34,477 nt of DNA from JAJFFW01 sp039187035 (GCA_039187035.1 JBCCZS010000011.1:1-34477), one strand, 5' to 3'; numbered from the stretch's first letter, positions 22,964 to 32,978 are shown. Notes: generated by a model from the letters alone, not told the origin. Program-made: numbers and translations.

Positions 22964-24511
22964 ATGGCCGCCAACACCGACATTAATCCGGACTACCGTA
23001 TCTTTCAGCACACGATCGGTAACGAATTTTTCGAAGTTAAGCTTATCGACGGCGCCCTCAGCTTTCGCAAGGACGGCGCGCCGATCGCCGAGCAGTCGTT
23101 AAACGCGTTCCTCGCCGAAGCGGTCGCAAGCGTCGGCGGCAGCGTGACGCGCAATGGAACGATCTCCGCGGACGCGCTCGAACATTTCGGGTCCAACACC
23201 AATCCGAGCATTCGCCAACAAGATGCGGACGATACGGTGACGATCGGCGGCAGCGGCGTTGGCGGCTCGTACAGAGCGGCGTTCGGCGACGACCCCGCGG
23301 CTGACGCGTTCGAAGCGTTCGCGAACGACCTCTTGGGCTCCGACCCCGCGCGAACGGAAATCTTCTCGTTCAACGGCGGCACCAACGGGGGCGCCAACAC
23401 GATCCGGATCTTTGCGAACGAAGAAATCATCGCGCTGAACGGGCTGGTCAGCAACGGCTTCCGCACGCCCGACAGCTTTTTCTTCGAATGGTCGGGACAA
23501 GGCGCGCCCGGTCGGCCGAACACGAACAATCTCGATATCTTCATCGAAGAAATGGGCGCTTTGTTCGACGGCGTTCAAGAGAAAGACGGCAAGGTCAACG
23601 GCTTCGGCAATCAGAACCAAGCTCGGTTGGCCGGTCCCGATTTGGACAAGGTCGACCTCGGCTCGCGCGGCGTCGGCGGAAAAGAATTGTGGGATTTCGA
23701 CGACCAGAACGACGCCCAGAATTTCCTCGATTTCTTCAACGGCGTCGTGACGGCGTTCGACGACTACCACCCGCCCGCGCCGATCCCGGCCGCGCCGACG
23801 CCGCCCGTTTGCGAGCTTGAACTCGTGTCCGTCAACGACTGGTACAACCCCGCTTGGGGCGGCGGCTTCAACGCCACGTTCGCGCTGGAATTGACCGAGG
23901 ACCTCATCGAGGAAATGTCCGTCGGCAGTTGGACGCTCGACATCGATTTCGACGTCGACGGCGCAAGCTTCTCGGCCGGCTGGATGAACGGCTTCAACGC
24001 GCCGGTCGACTTTGATCCGGCGACGGGCGTTTTCTCCACTGACGGCCAGAGCTTCCAACAAACGCTTTACGCGGGCGACGTCCTCACCTTCAGCGTCCAA
24101 GTCCAGGGCGCCGGCTTCGACATGGACGCGTTCTCGTGCGACTTCGCCGACCTTGATCCGGAACTGATCCTGCCGACGCCGGCCGACGCCATGGACGTCG
24201 CGATCGACGCCGCCGGACTGAACGATTGGGGATCGGGCGCAGTCCAGCACGTAAACCTCACCAACAACGGGTCCGAGGCGATTGACGGCTGGACGATGAT
24301 GCTCGACCTCGCGCCGGGCGAGATCGACGACATCGAGATCGCCAATATTTGGGGCGCGACGTATACGACCGACGGCGAGGACATCTTTTTCTCGCCGCTT
24401 TCGTATACGGAGGAAATTGGGGTCGGCGGGACCGAGAGCTTCGGGTTCGTCGCGAACTTCACCGACAATAACGGCGCTCAGTGGGACAGCGGGGACTTCG
24501 TCTTCGCCTAA
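22964..24511 (+). CDS. Tandem CBM2-domain cellulose-binding protein with novel N-terminal domain
   Basis: The start is the ATG at 22964, preceded by GGGGAAACGAGA; a longer version would add 17 residues without a ribosome-binding site. The 515-residue acidic protein has an unrecognised N-terminal half (1-267), a proline-rich linker (about 269-281), a first CBM2-like beta-sandwich (283-397, bounded by Cys283 and Cys392 as in the CBM2 disulfide, with Trp293, Trp298, Trp323 and Trp340), and a second CBM2-like domain (411-515: NDWGSG, DGWTMML, IWGATY, Trp507). CBM2 domains bind cellulose or chitin. No Sec or Tat signal is seen. The end DFVFA resembles C-termini of type I secretion substrates, which is inference. 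It converges on the cellulose synthase operon, so a matrix or adhesion role is likely. Confidence 0.85.
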   Translation: MAANTDINPDYRIFQHTIGNEFFEVKLIDGALSFRKDGAPIAEQSLNAFLAEAVASVGGSVTRNGTISADALEHFGSNTNPSIRQQDADDTVTIGGSGVGGSYRAAFGDDPAADAFEAFANDLLGSDPARTEIFSFNGGTNGGANTIRIFANEEIIALNGLVSNGFRTPDSFFFEWSGQGAPGRPNTNNLDIFIEEMGALFDGVQEKDGKVNGFGNQNQARLAGPDLDKVDLGSRGVGGKELWDFDDQNDAQNFLDFFNGVVTAFDDYHPPAPIPAAPTPPVCELELVSVNDWYNPAWGGGFNATFALELTEDLIEEMSVGSWTLDIDFDVDGASFSAGWMNGFNAPVDFDPATGVFSTDGQSFQQTLYAGDVLTFSVQVQGAGFDMDAFSCDFADLDPELILPTPADAMDVAIDAAGLNDWGSGAVQHVNLTNNGSEAIDGWTMMLDLAPGEIDDIEIANIWGATYTTDGEDIFFSPLSYTEEIGVGGTESFGFVANFTDNNGAQWDSGDFVFA

Positions 24512-24539
24512 GTCGCACCAAAGCGTCTTGAAACAAAAG

Positions 24540-24573
24540 CGCCGGGCGGTCGTTTGCCGCCCGGCGTTTTTTT
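24540..24573 (+). terminator. Bidirectional intrinsic terminator between CBM2 gene and bcsC
   Basis: CGCCGGGCGG (24540-24549) pairs perfectly with CCGCCCGGCG (24557-24566) around a seven-base loop, followed by seven T residues (24567-24573) on the plus strand. On the minus strand the stem is followed by GCTTTTGTTT, so it can also end bcsC transcription. The bcsC stop codon lies inside the plus-strand T-run. Confidence 0.88.
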
Positions 24574-27500
24574 AGTTGGAAAGGCTCGGCCAAAAGCGCA
24601 AGCGGAACGTGAGCACCACTTCGTTCCAATCGGCGGTCTGATTATAGGATAGCTCGCCCCCGGCCTTCATATAGTCGTTGAGCTTATAGTCGAACCCGCC
24701 CTCGACACGCAGGCCCAGCGCGGCGCGGCTGTCGCCTTCCAGGATCGACGGCGCATCCCCGGCATTCGTAAAGACGGCAGCTTGTAGATCCGGTCGGTTC
24801 GGGAAAAATAGCACCGAGTCCTCTTCGAAAAATTGGTAGCCGAGCGCCCCGTCCAACGCCAACGTCAAGCGCTCCGTGCGCTTTTGGTAGGCGAAATTCG
24901 CCGACGCGCTGATGAACGTCTGCGGGCTGAAATAGCCCGCATGACCGAGGGTGAAGAAGTTGCGGTTTTCCTCGTACGACAAATACGTGACGTTAAAACC
25001 GGCTTGAGCGCTTTCGTCCGGGCGGTCGAGAACGCCGGCGTAAAAGCCGCCAGTGATCAGATAGGTCGTGTTGTCGTCCGTGTTTTCCGCTTCGACGACG
25101 CCGTACTCGCCGTTAAGGTAAATCCCCGATCCGTTGAAGTCTTTGCTCACGCCCGCCTTGAGCCGGTTGGCGAGCGCGCCGCCGAAAACCTCGCCGGTGA
25201 CGGGATCGACGAGCCCCGCATAGGCGAGGAGGCTGTCCGTCACCGCCGCGCGCTCAACGCCGAGCGAAATGCGCGCGCCGCCGACAAAGTCGTGAGTATA
25301 CTGAAGATCACCGACGATATTGGTGACCTCAAAGCCGAGCGGCGTGACGCCGACGGATCCTTCAAAGTCCCCGGCTTCAAAGCCGATGGAGAACGCGACG
25401 CCGGCAGACGTGTCGATGTCGGGAATGACGATCCCGTCGATCGGCCCCGCGGCGAGCGCGCCGAAGCGACGGGCGCGGAGCGGGTCCTGACCGATTTCGC
25501 CTGCGTGCAGGACGACCGGCTCCAGCCCGATCGTCACCTTACCGAAGGCCGGCGCGAACTCCATATCGAGCGGCGCGCTCACGTCGGTCAATTGGCCGAG
25601 GCCCTGTTCGCCGTCGCGATAGCGGATCGAGACGCCGGTTCCTAACGAAAACGCCTGCTCCAAGCGCAGATCGCGCAGATCGTCGTTGAAATCGGAGGGA
25701 CCGGACAGCGAGCGCAGCGCCGGGTCCTGCCGGCGCACGCTCCGTAGATCCGCATACTGACGCGGCTCCGCGTTGTCGCCCGAGATCCGACGCAAGCGTT
25801 TTCTGAGACGCGACGCGGCCGCAGACGCCGACGGGTCGGCGGCGCGGTAGTCGCGCGTATCGCTCATCCGCGGCAAGTTCAACGCGAGCGTTTCTTCACC
25901 GCGCGCCGCGCGCGCGCGCGCATCGGCGGTTTCCCGGCCGTCGACATACGGCCCGTCCCGCTCGCCGCGATCCTCACTTCTGCGATCGCCATAGGGGTTG
26001 TACTGAATGTCGCTGGCGCGCGTCGGACGCAGCGGCGCGGGCCCGTCGGTCCGGTCGGCACGTGATGAGCCGTACCGCGAGGGCTGGTCAAGCTGCGCGC
26101 GAACGCGGGCGTTCGGCAGGAACGGGTTGTCGCCCGGGCCGCGCGACGGCGCGACGGCGCGGCCCAAGCCGAAATCGTCGCCCGACGGGTACGGATCGGC
26201 GGACAAGCCGACGCCGGTTTGCAGGGCTTTGGCGACCTCCAGCGCTTCGATGGCGCCGCGCACGTCGCCGGATTGGCGCGCGACGTCTGCGGCCAGGCGA
26301 TAGTATTCCGGGTTTGTCGGATTACGCTCGAGCGCCACGTCGAGAAGGGCGCCGGCGGCTTTCGCATCGTTGCGGCTCAGCGCCGCCCCGACCGCGCCTT
26401 TGAGCGCCCATTCGTCGTCCGGCGCCGCTTCGAGCGCTTGGCGGTAGTAGGTGTACGCCGCACGGAAATTACGGCGTTTGTCTTCCGCCGCGCCGAGCGC
26501 GCGGAACACCGCCGGATCGCTCTGTCCGTCCCGCGCGAGGGGTTCCAAGTAGGACAGCGCCGTTTCGACGTCGTCCTCTTCGAGCGCTTTGAGCCCCGCA
26601 TTCATCACCACATTGTCGAACGTGCGCGCCGCCCGGCGACGCTGGGCCGACGTGAGATCCGCGTTGTAGGCGTTGACGACCTCAAGGAGGTCTTGCGCGG
26701 CGCCAAGATCGCCGGCGCCGGCGAGGACGTCGATCAACGCGAGCGTAAAGTCGAGGCTCGCATCCTCGCTGACGTTAACCGCATTGCGCGCGACGCCGGC
26801 CGCGTCGTCGCGATAGCCGAGCGACAGAAGCGCCGAGGCGACGTCGAGCAGATCCGGTCCGGAACCCGCGTTGGCGTCGGCCATGGCGATGAGGCGCGCG
26901 CGTTTGGCGCGCCGCGGCGTCCGGGGCGACCCGTCGACCAAGTCTTCGATCTCCAGTCGGCGCTCCATTCGAGCGAGCTGCGCGTTTGCAGCCGGCGAGC
27001 GACGCTTGGCGGACACGTTGGAGAGCACCGCGACGGCGCGCCGAGGTTCATCCTGTTCGTTGAAGAAGATCGCCGCCGCTTCGGCCTCGGCAGGATCGCG
27101 CGTTGTTTCGTCGAACAGCGCCGCCGCCTCGCGCGTGCGGCCTTCCTCGGCGAGGAGACGCGCGAAGGCGAGCGTCGCCCACGGATCGTCCGGATTGCGC
27201 TCAACGATTTCGCCGTACGCCCGTTTGGCCGTACGTACGTCACCGGACTTTAACGCGAGCCAGGCTTGCGCTTCTTCATAGGCGTCGCGCGTCGCTTTGG
27301 AATCGAGCGCCGACATCACGCGCTGCAAATCATCGACGCGATTCTGCGCGACATAAATGTCGGCAAGACCGGCGACCAAACGCGGATCGTCCGCGCCGCC
27401 CTTGAGCGCCTCGGTGAAAACGGCTTCCGCCGCAGCGAAGTCGCCCAGCGACGCCGCGACCCCGCCGCGCAACAACGCGGTCGCACGGCGCTGACCGCGA

Positions 27501-28681
27501 TCGCGCGGCGCGAGGCCGTCGGCGAGGCGGCGCGCCTCGTCATAGCGGCCGGCGTCGAACGCGGCCTGCGCGGCGGCATGGCCGCGCCAGAACTGCGCCG
27601 CGCCGATCGCTTCGCTAAAGTCCGCAGCGATCGTGCCGTCAAGGCGCTTGGCTTTGTCGAACAGACGGGTCGCGTCGGCGAACCGATTCTGACGCAAGCG
27701 GACGGTCGCAAGGCCGGCGATCGCGTCAGCGTCTTTCGGCGCTTGTTTGAGAACGCTGGAAAAGACCGTCTCGGCGGCCTTCAAGCGTCCGTCCTGCAGG
27801 GCGGCGAACCCGGTTGCACGGGCGTCGGCGAGGCGACGGGGATTGTCCGGCGCCATCGCGGCTTTGAATTTCTTCGAGACGTCGCGGTCCTTCGGGCGGA
27901 ACGCGAGATAGTCCTTAAACAAATCAGAGTCGGCGTCGCTCGCCTCGAGCCAGCCGAAGGCGTCTTTCGCCGCGTCGAGCGCCGCTTCCCGGCCGCTCTT
28001 GCGTTTGGCGGCGTCGAGAAGCATGCGCACGCCCTTGCGCCGCGTTTTCTCATCATAGGTTTTGACGCGCGCGAACGCCAATTGCGCCGCCTTGTCGCCG
28101 GGCGTGCCTTCAACGATGCGGGCGAGCCCGTCATGCGCGTCGCGCCAGCGACCGGGGACGCCGGCGATCGTCTGGAAATACTCAACCGCGAGCGACCCGC
28201 TCGCCGGTTCCTGCTCGAACACCTGGTCGTAAAGGCCCGCGGCTTTGTCATAATCGCCTTCGGCGGCGGCGAGACGCGCGGCCCCGATGAGACCTTCGTC
28301 GACCTCAGCATTTTTGAGATCGGCGCGCAGTCGCGCGGCGTAGTCTTTCCCGCCGGGCGCGGCCTCAAGGCGCGTCAAAAAGAGCCGCGCGGTCGCGATT
28401 TGATCGTCCGCCAAATAGAGCCTGCCGAGTTCAAACAAGGCGCGCACGTTCTGGGGATCGTTCGTCAAAAGGCGCTGGATCGCGACGGTCGCGAGGTCGC
28501 CCCGGCCGCTTTCGACCCAATATTCGGCTTGCTCGAAAACGGCGGCCTCGGACTTTGCGTCCGCGGCGGCGCGGTCGGGAACGAAGAGAACGGCGGCGAC
28601 CGAAGCGCTGGCGAGCAGCGCATAGCGAACGCCGGACGATTTCGCGCCGAGGGCGGCTTGCGGTAGGGTTTTCGTGGTCAT
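24572..28681 (-). CDS. bcsC: Cellulose synthase outer-membrane export subunit BcsC
   Basis: The 1369-residue product has a signal peptide (about 1-40, with an RAAADA cleavage region) and a long array of TPR helices through roughly residue 880 (repeated ALFELGRLYLADD-like units). A low-complexity Arg/Pro-rich linker follows, then a C-terminal domain of about 350 residues predicted as the BcsC outer-membrane beta-barrel (LGTGVSIRYRDGEQG, FEGSVGVTPLGFEVTNIVGD, and a terminal LTFRLRFWPSLSN). The TPR part spans the periplasm, and the barrel exports the nascent glucan. The start codon lies one base after the bcsAB stop, and its GAGGGG ribosome-binding sequence is inside bcsAB, so translation is coupled. 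The length is slightly above that of enterobacterial BcsC (about 1150). Confidence 0.93.
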   Translation of the reverse strand: MTTKTLPQAALGAKSSGVRYALLASASVAAVLFVPDRAAADAKSEAAVFEQAEYWVESGRGDLATVAIQRLLTNDPQNVRALFELGRLYLADDQIATARLFLTRLEAAPGGKDYAARLRADLKNAEVDEGLIGAARLAAAEGDYDKAAGLYDQVFEQEPASGSLAVEYFQTIAGVPGRWRDAHDGLARIVEGTPGDKAAQLAFARVKTYDEKTRRKGVRMLLDAAKRKSGREAALDAAKDAFGWLEASDADSDLFKDYLAFRPKDRDVSKKFKAAMAPDNPRRLADARATGFAALQDGRLKAAETVFSSVLKQAPKDADAIAGLATVRLRQNRFADATRLFDKAKRLDGTIAADFSEAIGAAQFWRGHAAAQAAFDAGRYDEARRLADGLAPRDRGQRRATALLRGGVAASLGDFAAAEAVFTEALKGGADDPRLVAGLADIYVAQNRVDDLQRVMSALDSKATRDAYEEAQAWLALKSGDVRTAKRAYGEIVERNPDDPWATLAFARLLAEEGRTREAAALFDETTRDPAEAEAAAIFFNEQDEPRRAVAVLSNVSAKRRSPAANAQLARMERRLEIEDLVDGSPRTPRRAKRARLIAMADANAGSGPDLLDVASALLSLGYRDDAAGVARNAVNVSEDASLDFTLALIDVLAGAGDLGAAQDLLEVVNAYNADLTSAQRRRAARTFDNVVMNAGLKALEEDDVETALSYLEPLARDGQSDPAVFRALGAAEDKRRNFRAAYTYYRQALEAAPDDEWALKGAVGAALSRNDAKAAGALLDVALERNPTNPEYYRLAADVARQSGDVRGAIEALEVAKALQTGVGLSADPYPSGDDFGLGRAVAPSRGPGDNPFLPNARVRAQLDQPSRYGSSRADRTDGPAPLRPTRASDIQYNPYGDRRSEDRGERDGPYVDGRETADARARAARGEETLALNLPRMSDTRDYRAADPSASAAASRLRKRLRRISGDNAEPRQYADLRSVRRQDPALRSLSGPSDFNDDLRDLRLEQAFSLGTGVSIRYRDGEQGLGQLTDVSAPLDMEFAPAFGKVTIGLEPVVLHAGEIGQDPLRARRFGALAAGPIDGIVIPDIDTSAGVAFSIGFEAGDFEGSVGVTPLGFEVTNIVGDLQYTHDFVGGARISLGVERAAVTDSLLAYAGLVDPVTGEVFGGALANRLKAGVSKDFNGSGIYLNGEYGVVEAENTDDNTTYLITGGFYAGVLDRPDESAQAGFNVTYLSYEENRNFFTLGHAGYFSPQTFISASANFAYQKRTERLTLALDGALGYQFFEEDSVLFFPNRPDLQAAVFTNAGDAPSILEGDSRAALGLRVEGGFDYKLNDYMKAGGELSYNQTADWNEVVLTFRLRFWPSLSN

Positions 28682-28682
28682 C

Positions 28683-31600
28683 TTAGAGTTTCCCCTCTTC
28701 GAGCGCAGTCGCCCGTGTACGCATTAATCCGTAAAATCCGCCGCCGAGCGCAAAGATGCTTAGAACCAGCAAAATTGCGAGGACCGACGGACGCTCAGCG
28801 ATGAGCCAGCGGGTCATGATGACGGGCGGCAGGTCGCCCACATAAAAGCGCTCGCCGGCAACGAAGCTCTCGACCCCGCGCGGCGAGACGACCGCCAGGC
28901 TTCGGTTGATCGCCGGATTTTCATCCGGGGACGCCAACGCCTCGACGGTCCGCAGAAGGCCCGGCCCGTCATCGCCGACGATCGCGACGACGGCGCGCCG
29001 CGACGAGATCGGCGAACGGAACCCGGCGATGAGCCCGTTCATGGCGTTGCGCGACAGGAAGTCCGTCTTCGGGGCGGCTTGCGCCTCGGCGACGAACGCG
29101 CCCGCAAGCGAGAAGCGCTCTTCACGACGACGCACCCGCACGACGTCGCCCGTCGGCTCGATCGGCGCGCGCGTCGACCACGGTTTATCCGCAACCGGAC
29201 CGTCGACGGGGCCAATTAAGAGAACGTCTTTGTTTTCGGCCGCTGCGACGATGCGTTCATTGATGATGTCGACGCCGAGCGCGGGATATCCGGTTTTGGC
29301 GCCGAAGACGCCCATCACCCGGAGCAATGCTTCCAGATCGTAGACCGAGTACGCCTCCGGCAAGATCACGAGCGTTTCGCTCAGATCCGCCATCCGCGTG
29401 AACGGAAAGCCCGCCTGCGCAAAGAGCGCAAGGTTCGGCATTTCCGCGAAATGGTGCGCGGCCGTCAGATCGAGATAGCTGTCCTCGCTCAACGACGCGG
29501 CCTTCTCGACCGTATCCGCGCACGACAGAACGTCGGACGTGCGGACGTCGAAGAAGAACTGCAGCTGGTTTTGTCCGTAGAGGATCGTTTCCGGGATCGC
29601 GGCGCGGCGGCGATTGTCGCTTGAGCTGGCGTCGAAGATATCCGCCGCTTCCGTGACCGTTTCAGCCCCGCTTTTGAACGGGAAGCTCGCCAGGTACTGC
29701 CCGTTCATCTGGACGTCGAGGCGCGACCGGCGAGCGTTGATCCAGGGCGCGTCCGGGTGGTCGACGCCGAGATTGATCGAGAGCTCGTCGCGGCCCCAGA
29801 CGAATAGATCCGGAGACAGATTGAAATTCACCGTTGCGAGCGTTGAGCGCAAATCGCCGGCGCCGATGAAATCGCCGTCAACGAGATCTTTCAAGAAAAC
29901 GCGCTCGTCGGTGTCGATCCAGTTCGGGGCGTCGTAAGGCTTGCGCGGCGCGGCTTCGAGCGCGCCTTCAAACGCGGCGCGCTCACCCGTCAGCTCTCCG
30001 GCTTTGAGCGTGAACGCCCGTGCGGCGAGCGCCAATTCTTCGTCGTCGCGACCGAGGACGAGAAGCAGTCGGCGCGAGCGGTTCGTCGGATTGTCGACGA
30101 TCGCCACCGACGGACCCGTGATTGCAGGGATCTCGACGCCCGGTAGCTTCGCGCCGCGTTTGACGAAGACGACGCCGTTGTCGGCCGGCGCGGCGCCGAT
30201 CTTCACCGGGAAATTCGCACCGCGGAACGCGGCGACGGCGCCCCAGTAAGACGCCATCGCGGCGGCGCCCTCAAGAACGGTCGTCGACGGGGCGTCGGCA
30301 AAGATGAACGGCAAGCTCAGTTCCGTCGCGTCCCGTTCGTCGAAAAACGGATTGGGCAGGTTGGTCAAATCGCTCGCGACCGGCAGACGGTCCACGTCGA
30401 TGAGAATTTTGCTCCGGTGGCTGACCAGAACGTAGTTCTTTTCGTCGGCTTCAATGCCGCACTTCTGGGTCGGCGTATCGCCCAGAGGCGCAAGGCGGAA
30501 CGCGATTTCATTGTCGGGAAAGAAGAGAAACGGATTGAGATCGACCGTTACGGTCTTCGTCGCCGCGTAGTCGGGATCGATCGGGGTTTTGCTGACGACT
30601 TCGCCGTTGAGCAAAATTTCGAGTTCCGCAGCCTGCGGATCGAAATCGCGCGCATAATCGAGGTCGACGGCGAGTTGCGCCTTCTTCACGACTTCGTCGG
30701 AGCGCACCGTAAACCCGACGCCGCGAATGTCGCCCGCCCCGTTTAAGCGCAACGGGCGCGGCACGCCGAAATCGCTCAACTCCAGTTCAAGACTGCGCGT
30801 CGAGGTGACGGCGGGCGTCGTTTCCGCGCGAACATCGCCCGACGCCACCAATACCGCTGCGCCGCCGAGGATCGCAACGCCCGCGCCCCGCGCCGCCGCG
30901 CGCACGCCGCCCGTCAACGGCGCGAGGATCGATTTGAATATCGCCGCGAACGACCCGGTCACGGTGCCGGCGCGCCAATTGTCCCACTCGCTCCACGCAT
31001 CGGCCCGACCGAGAACGGCGCGCGTGATGTCGGCGCGTTCCTCAATCGTCTCAGGACGGAATTCGACCCGCAAGCGGTCGTCCGTCCAATTCATAACCGC
31101 GGCGTTGACGACCGCGTTCTCGGACTTGCTGGCGATCTCGATCGTTACGGGTTCGCCGTTCCAGCGATCCGAACGCGGACACGCGATGCTCGCTCCGGAT
31201 ACGGAAATGTCGTCGGTTTCAGCCGTCAGCGCGTGGCCGGAAGCGAGCGTGACGATTACCGGGAGCCGCGACTTGATGCGCGGTTGGACCCGAAGTTCGC
31301 GCTCCTCGTTGGCCGCCGCGATCGCGGTCGCGATGAATAAGAAGCTGATCGCCGCCCAGAAGATGTTGACGTAGATCGTCGCCGCTTCGTCGCCCGCGGC
31401 CGCGCCGGTCATCGTCTGATAAAGACCGAAGGCGATGCCGAAGAGTTGCAGGGCGGCGAGCCCGATATGGACGCGCACGACCGCGCTATCAAAGTAACGC
31501 GTCGCGGCGCCGCCGTCTTTCGACGTAACGTTGAACTTGCCGCGCGAGGGAAAAATCAGCGCCGTGAGCGTCGGGCGAATGAGGTGGAACGACAGCGCGA

Positions 31601-32978
31601 CTTCGTAAATCTCAGCCCAGAACGGATGGCGGAAGCGCCCTTGGATGCAACAGGCCGTGATCGTGGCGATGACGATGTGGGGCACTGAATAGGCGAGAAT
31701 GGAGACCGCGTCCGCGGCGATGATGTGCTGTCCGAACAGCAAAAATGCGAGCGGGGCCGTCAACAAGACGAAGCGCGGCACCGGAAACAAAAAGTGCAAC
31801 ATGGCGTTCGCGTAGCAAAGCCGTTGCGCAATGCTCAGCCCAGGCCCCAACAGCGGGTTGTCGGTCCGGAAAATCTGCACCATGCCGCGCGCCCAGCGCA
31901 TACGCTGGCTGATGTGGTCGGCGAGCGACGTCGTCGCGAGGCCGGCGGCGAGCGGAAAGCGGATAAACCCGGTGTTCCAGCCGCGGCGCTGCATTTTTAG
32001 CGACGTGTGCGCATCTTCGGTAACCGTCTCAACGGCGACGCCGCCGATATCCTCAAGCGCTTCCCGCCGCAGGACGGCGCACGAGCCGCAGAAGAAGCTC
32101 GCATTCCAAAAGTCGTTCCCGTCCTGAAGGACGCCGTAGAAAAGCAGCCCCTCGTTCGGGATGTCCGAGCCGGCGGCCAGGTTCTTCTCAAACGGGTCTT
32201 TGTTGTAAAAATAATGCGGCGTTTGCAGCATGGCGAGCTTGCGGTCTTTGAGGAACCAGCCCGCGGTCAGTTGCAGGAAGCCGCGCGTCGGCGCGTGGTC
32301 GCAATCGAAAATCGCGATCAGATCGCCCTTCGAGTGCTTCAGCGCGTTGTTGAGATTACCCGCCTTGGCGTGACTGTTGTCGCGACGGGCGATGTAGTGG
32401 ACGCCCGCCTCGTCTGCGAAACGCTTAAACGGCGTGCGCGCGCCGTCGTCGAGGAGATAAATGTTGAGCTTGTCTTTCGGATAATCGATCCGCATCGCCG
32501 CCAGAACCGTTCCGCGTACGACGTCGAGCGGTTCGTTGTATGTTGGGATGAAAACGTCGACGCTCGGCCAGGAAGCGACGTCGGCGGGCAGCGGCGCAGG
32601 CTTACGATTGCGCGGCCACAGCGTTTGGAAAAAGCTCGTGACGAGGATGACCCAGAGATAGGCCTCGGCGGCGAACATCCCGTAGCCGAGAATGAACTGG
32701 AACGGCGTTGCGAATTCGAGCGTCTCCGTCATCCGCCAGTACATGTACCGTGTGGAGACGATGATCGTGCAAGCCGCCAGCAGGAAACGGGCGAACCGAG
32801 CGTTCACGCGCGACAGGACGGCGGCCATGATTACTGCAGCGGCTCCGAAGGCGATCTGTGCGCCGACGGACAATGTCGTCGTGACGATGAAGGCGGTCGA
32901 GAGAACGCCCGCCAGGACGATGACGGCGGACACGGCGGCGCCCCACGGCGTTTCGGCGATTTTTGTCGATGAAAACAC
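28683..32978 (-). CDS. bcsAB: Fused cellulose synthase BcsA-BcsB
   Basis: This 1431-residue protein joins the catalytic subunit BcsA to the periplasmic partner BcsB, as in acetic-acid-bacterial AcsAB. The BcsA part has membrane helices at each end and a GT2 core with LDDG (176-179), DCD (225-227), TED (320-322) and QRMRW (358-362). The gating loop FNVTSKDG (482-489) is intact, and the PilZ domain has RVQPR (563-567) and DISVSG (590-595), so cyclic-di-GMP activation is expected. A hydrophobic segment at about 695-715, ending VRAET, carries the chain to the periplasm before the BcsB domains. A single C-terminal helix anchors the end. The start is GTG at 32978, with AAGGAG seven bases upstream. 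It polymerises UDP-glucose into cellulose. Confidence 0.94.
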   Translation of the reverse strand: MFSSTKIAETPWGAAVSAVIVLAGVLSTAFIVTTTLSVGAQIAFGAAAVIMAAVLSRVNARFARFLLAACTIIVSTRYMYWRMTETLEFATPFQFILGYGMFAAEAYLWVILVTSFFQTLWPRNRKPAPLPADVASWPSVDVFIPTYNEPLDVVRGTVLAAMRIDYPKDKLNIYLLDDGARTPFKRFADEAGVHYIARRDNSHAKAGNLNNALKHSKGDLIAIFDCDHAPTRGFLQLTAGWFLKDRKLAMLQTPHYFYNKDPFEKNLAAGSDIPNEGLLFYGVLQDGNDFWNASFFCGSCAVLRREALEDIGGVAVETVTEDAHTSLKMQRRGWNTGFIRFPLAAGLATTSLADHISQRMRWARGMVQIFRTDNPLLGPGLSIAQRLCYANAMLHFLFPVPRFVLLTAPLAFLLFGQHIIAADAVSILAYSVPHIVIATITACCIQGRFRHPFWAEIYEVALSFHLIRPTLTALIFPSRGKFNVTSKDGGAATRYFDSAVVRVHIGLAALQLFGIAFGLYQTMTGAAAGDEAATIYVNIFWAAISFLFIATAIAAANEERELRVQPRIKSRLPVIVTLASGHALTAETDDISVSGASIACPRSDRWNGEPVTIEIASKSENAVVNAAVMNWTDDRLRVEFRPETIEERADITRAVLGRADAWSEWDNWRAGTVTGSFAAIFKSILAPLTGGVRAAARGAGVAILGGAAVLVASGDVRAETTPAVTSTRSLELELSDFGVPRPLRLNGAGDIRGVGFTVRSDEVVKKAQLAVDLDYARDFDPQAAELEILLNGEVVSKTPIDPDYAATKTVTVDLNPFLFFPDNEIAFRLAPLGDTPTQKCGIEADEKNYVLVSHRSKILIDVDRLPVASDLTNLPNPFFDERDATELSLPFIFADAPSTTVLEGAAAMASYWGAVAAFRGANFPVKIGAAPADNGVVFVKRGAKLPGVEIPAITGPSVAIVDNPTNRSRRLLLVLGRDDEELALAARAFTLKAGELTGERAAFEGALEAAPRKPYDAPNWIDTDERVFLKDLVDGDFIGAGDLRSTLATVNFNLSPDLFVWGRDELSINLGVDHPDAPWINARRSRLDVQMNGQYLASFPFKSGAETVTEAADIFDASSSDNRRRAAIPETILYGQNQLQFFFDVRTSDVLSCADTVEKAASLSEDSYLDLTAAHHFAEMPNLALFAQAGFPFTRMADLSETLVILPEAYSVYDLEALLRVMGVFGAKTGYPALGVDIINERIVAAAENKDVLLIGPVDGPVADKPWSTRAPIEPTGDVVRVRRREERFSLAGAFVAEAQAAPKTDFLSRNAMNGLIAGFRSPISSRRAVVAIVGDDGPGLLRTVEALASPDENPAINRSLAVVSPRGVESFVAGERFYVGDLPPVIMTRWLIAERPSVLAILLVLSIFALGGGFYGLMRTRATALEEGKL

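Noticed and set aside
27266..28666. Open frame of 466 codons on the plus strand opposite bcsC
   Set aside because: It is antisense to the TPR-coding part of bcsC, with no domain match and low-complexity composition.
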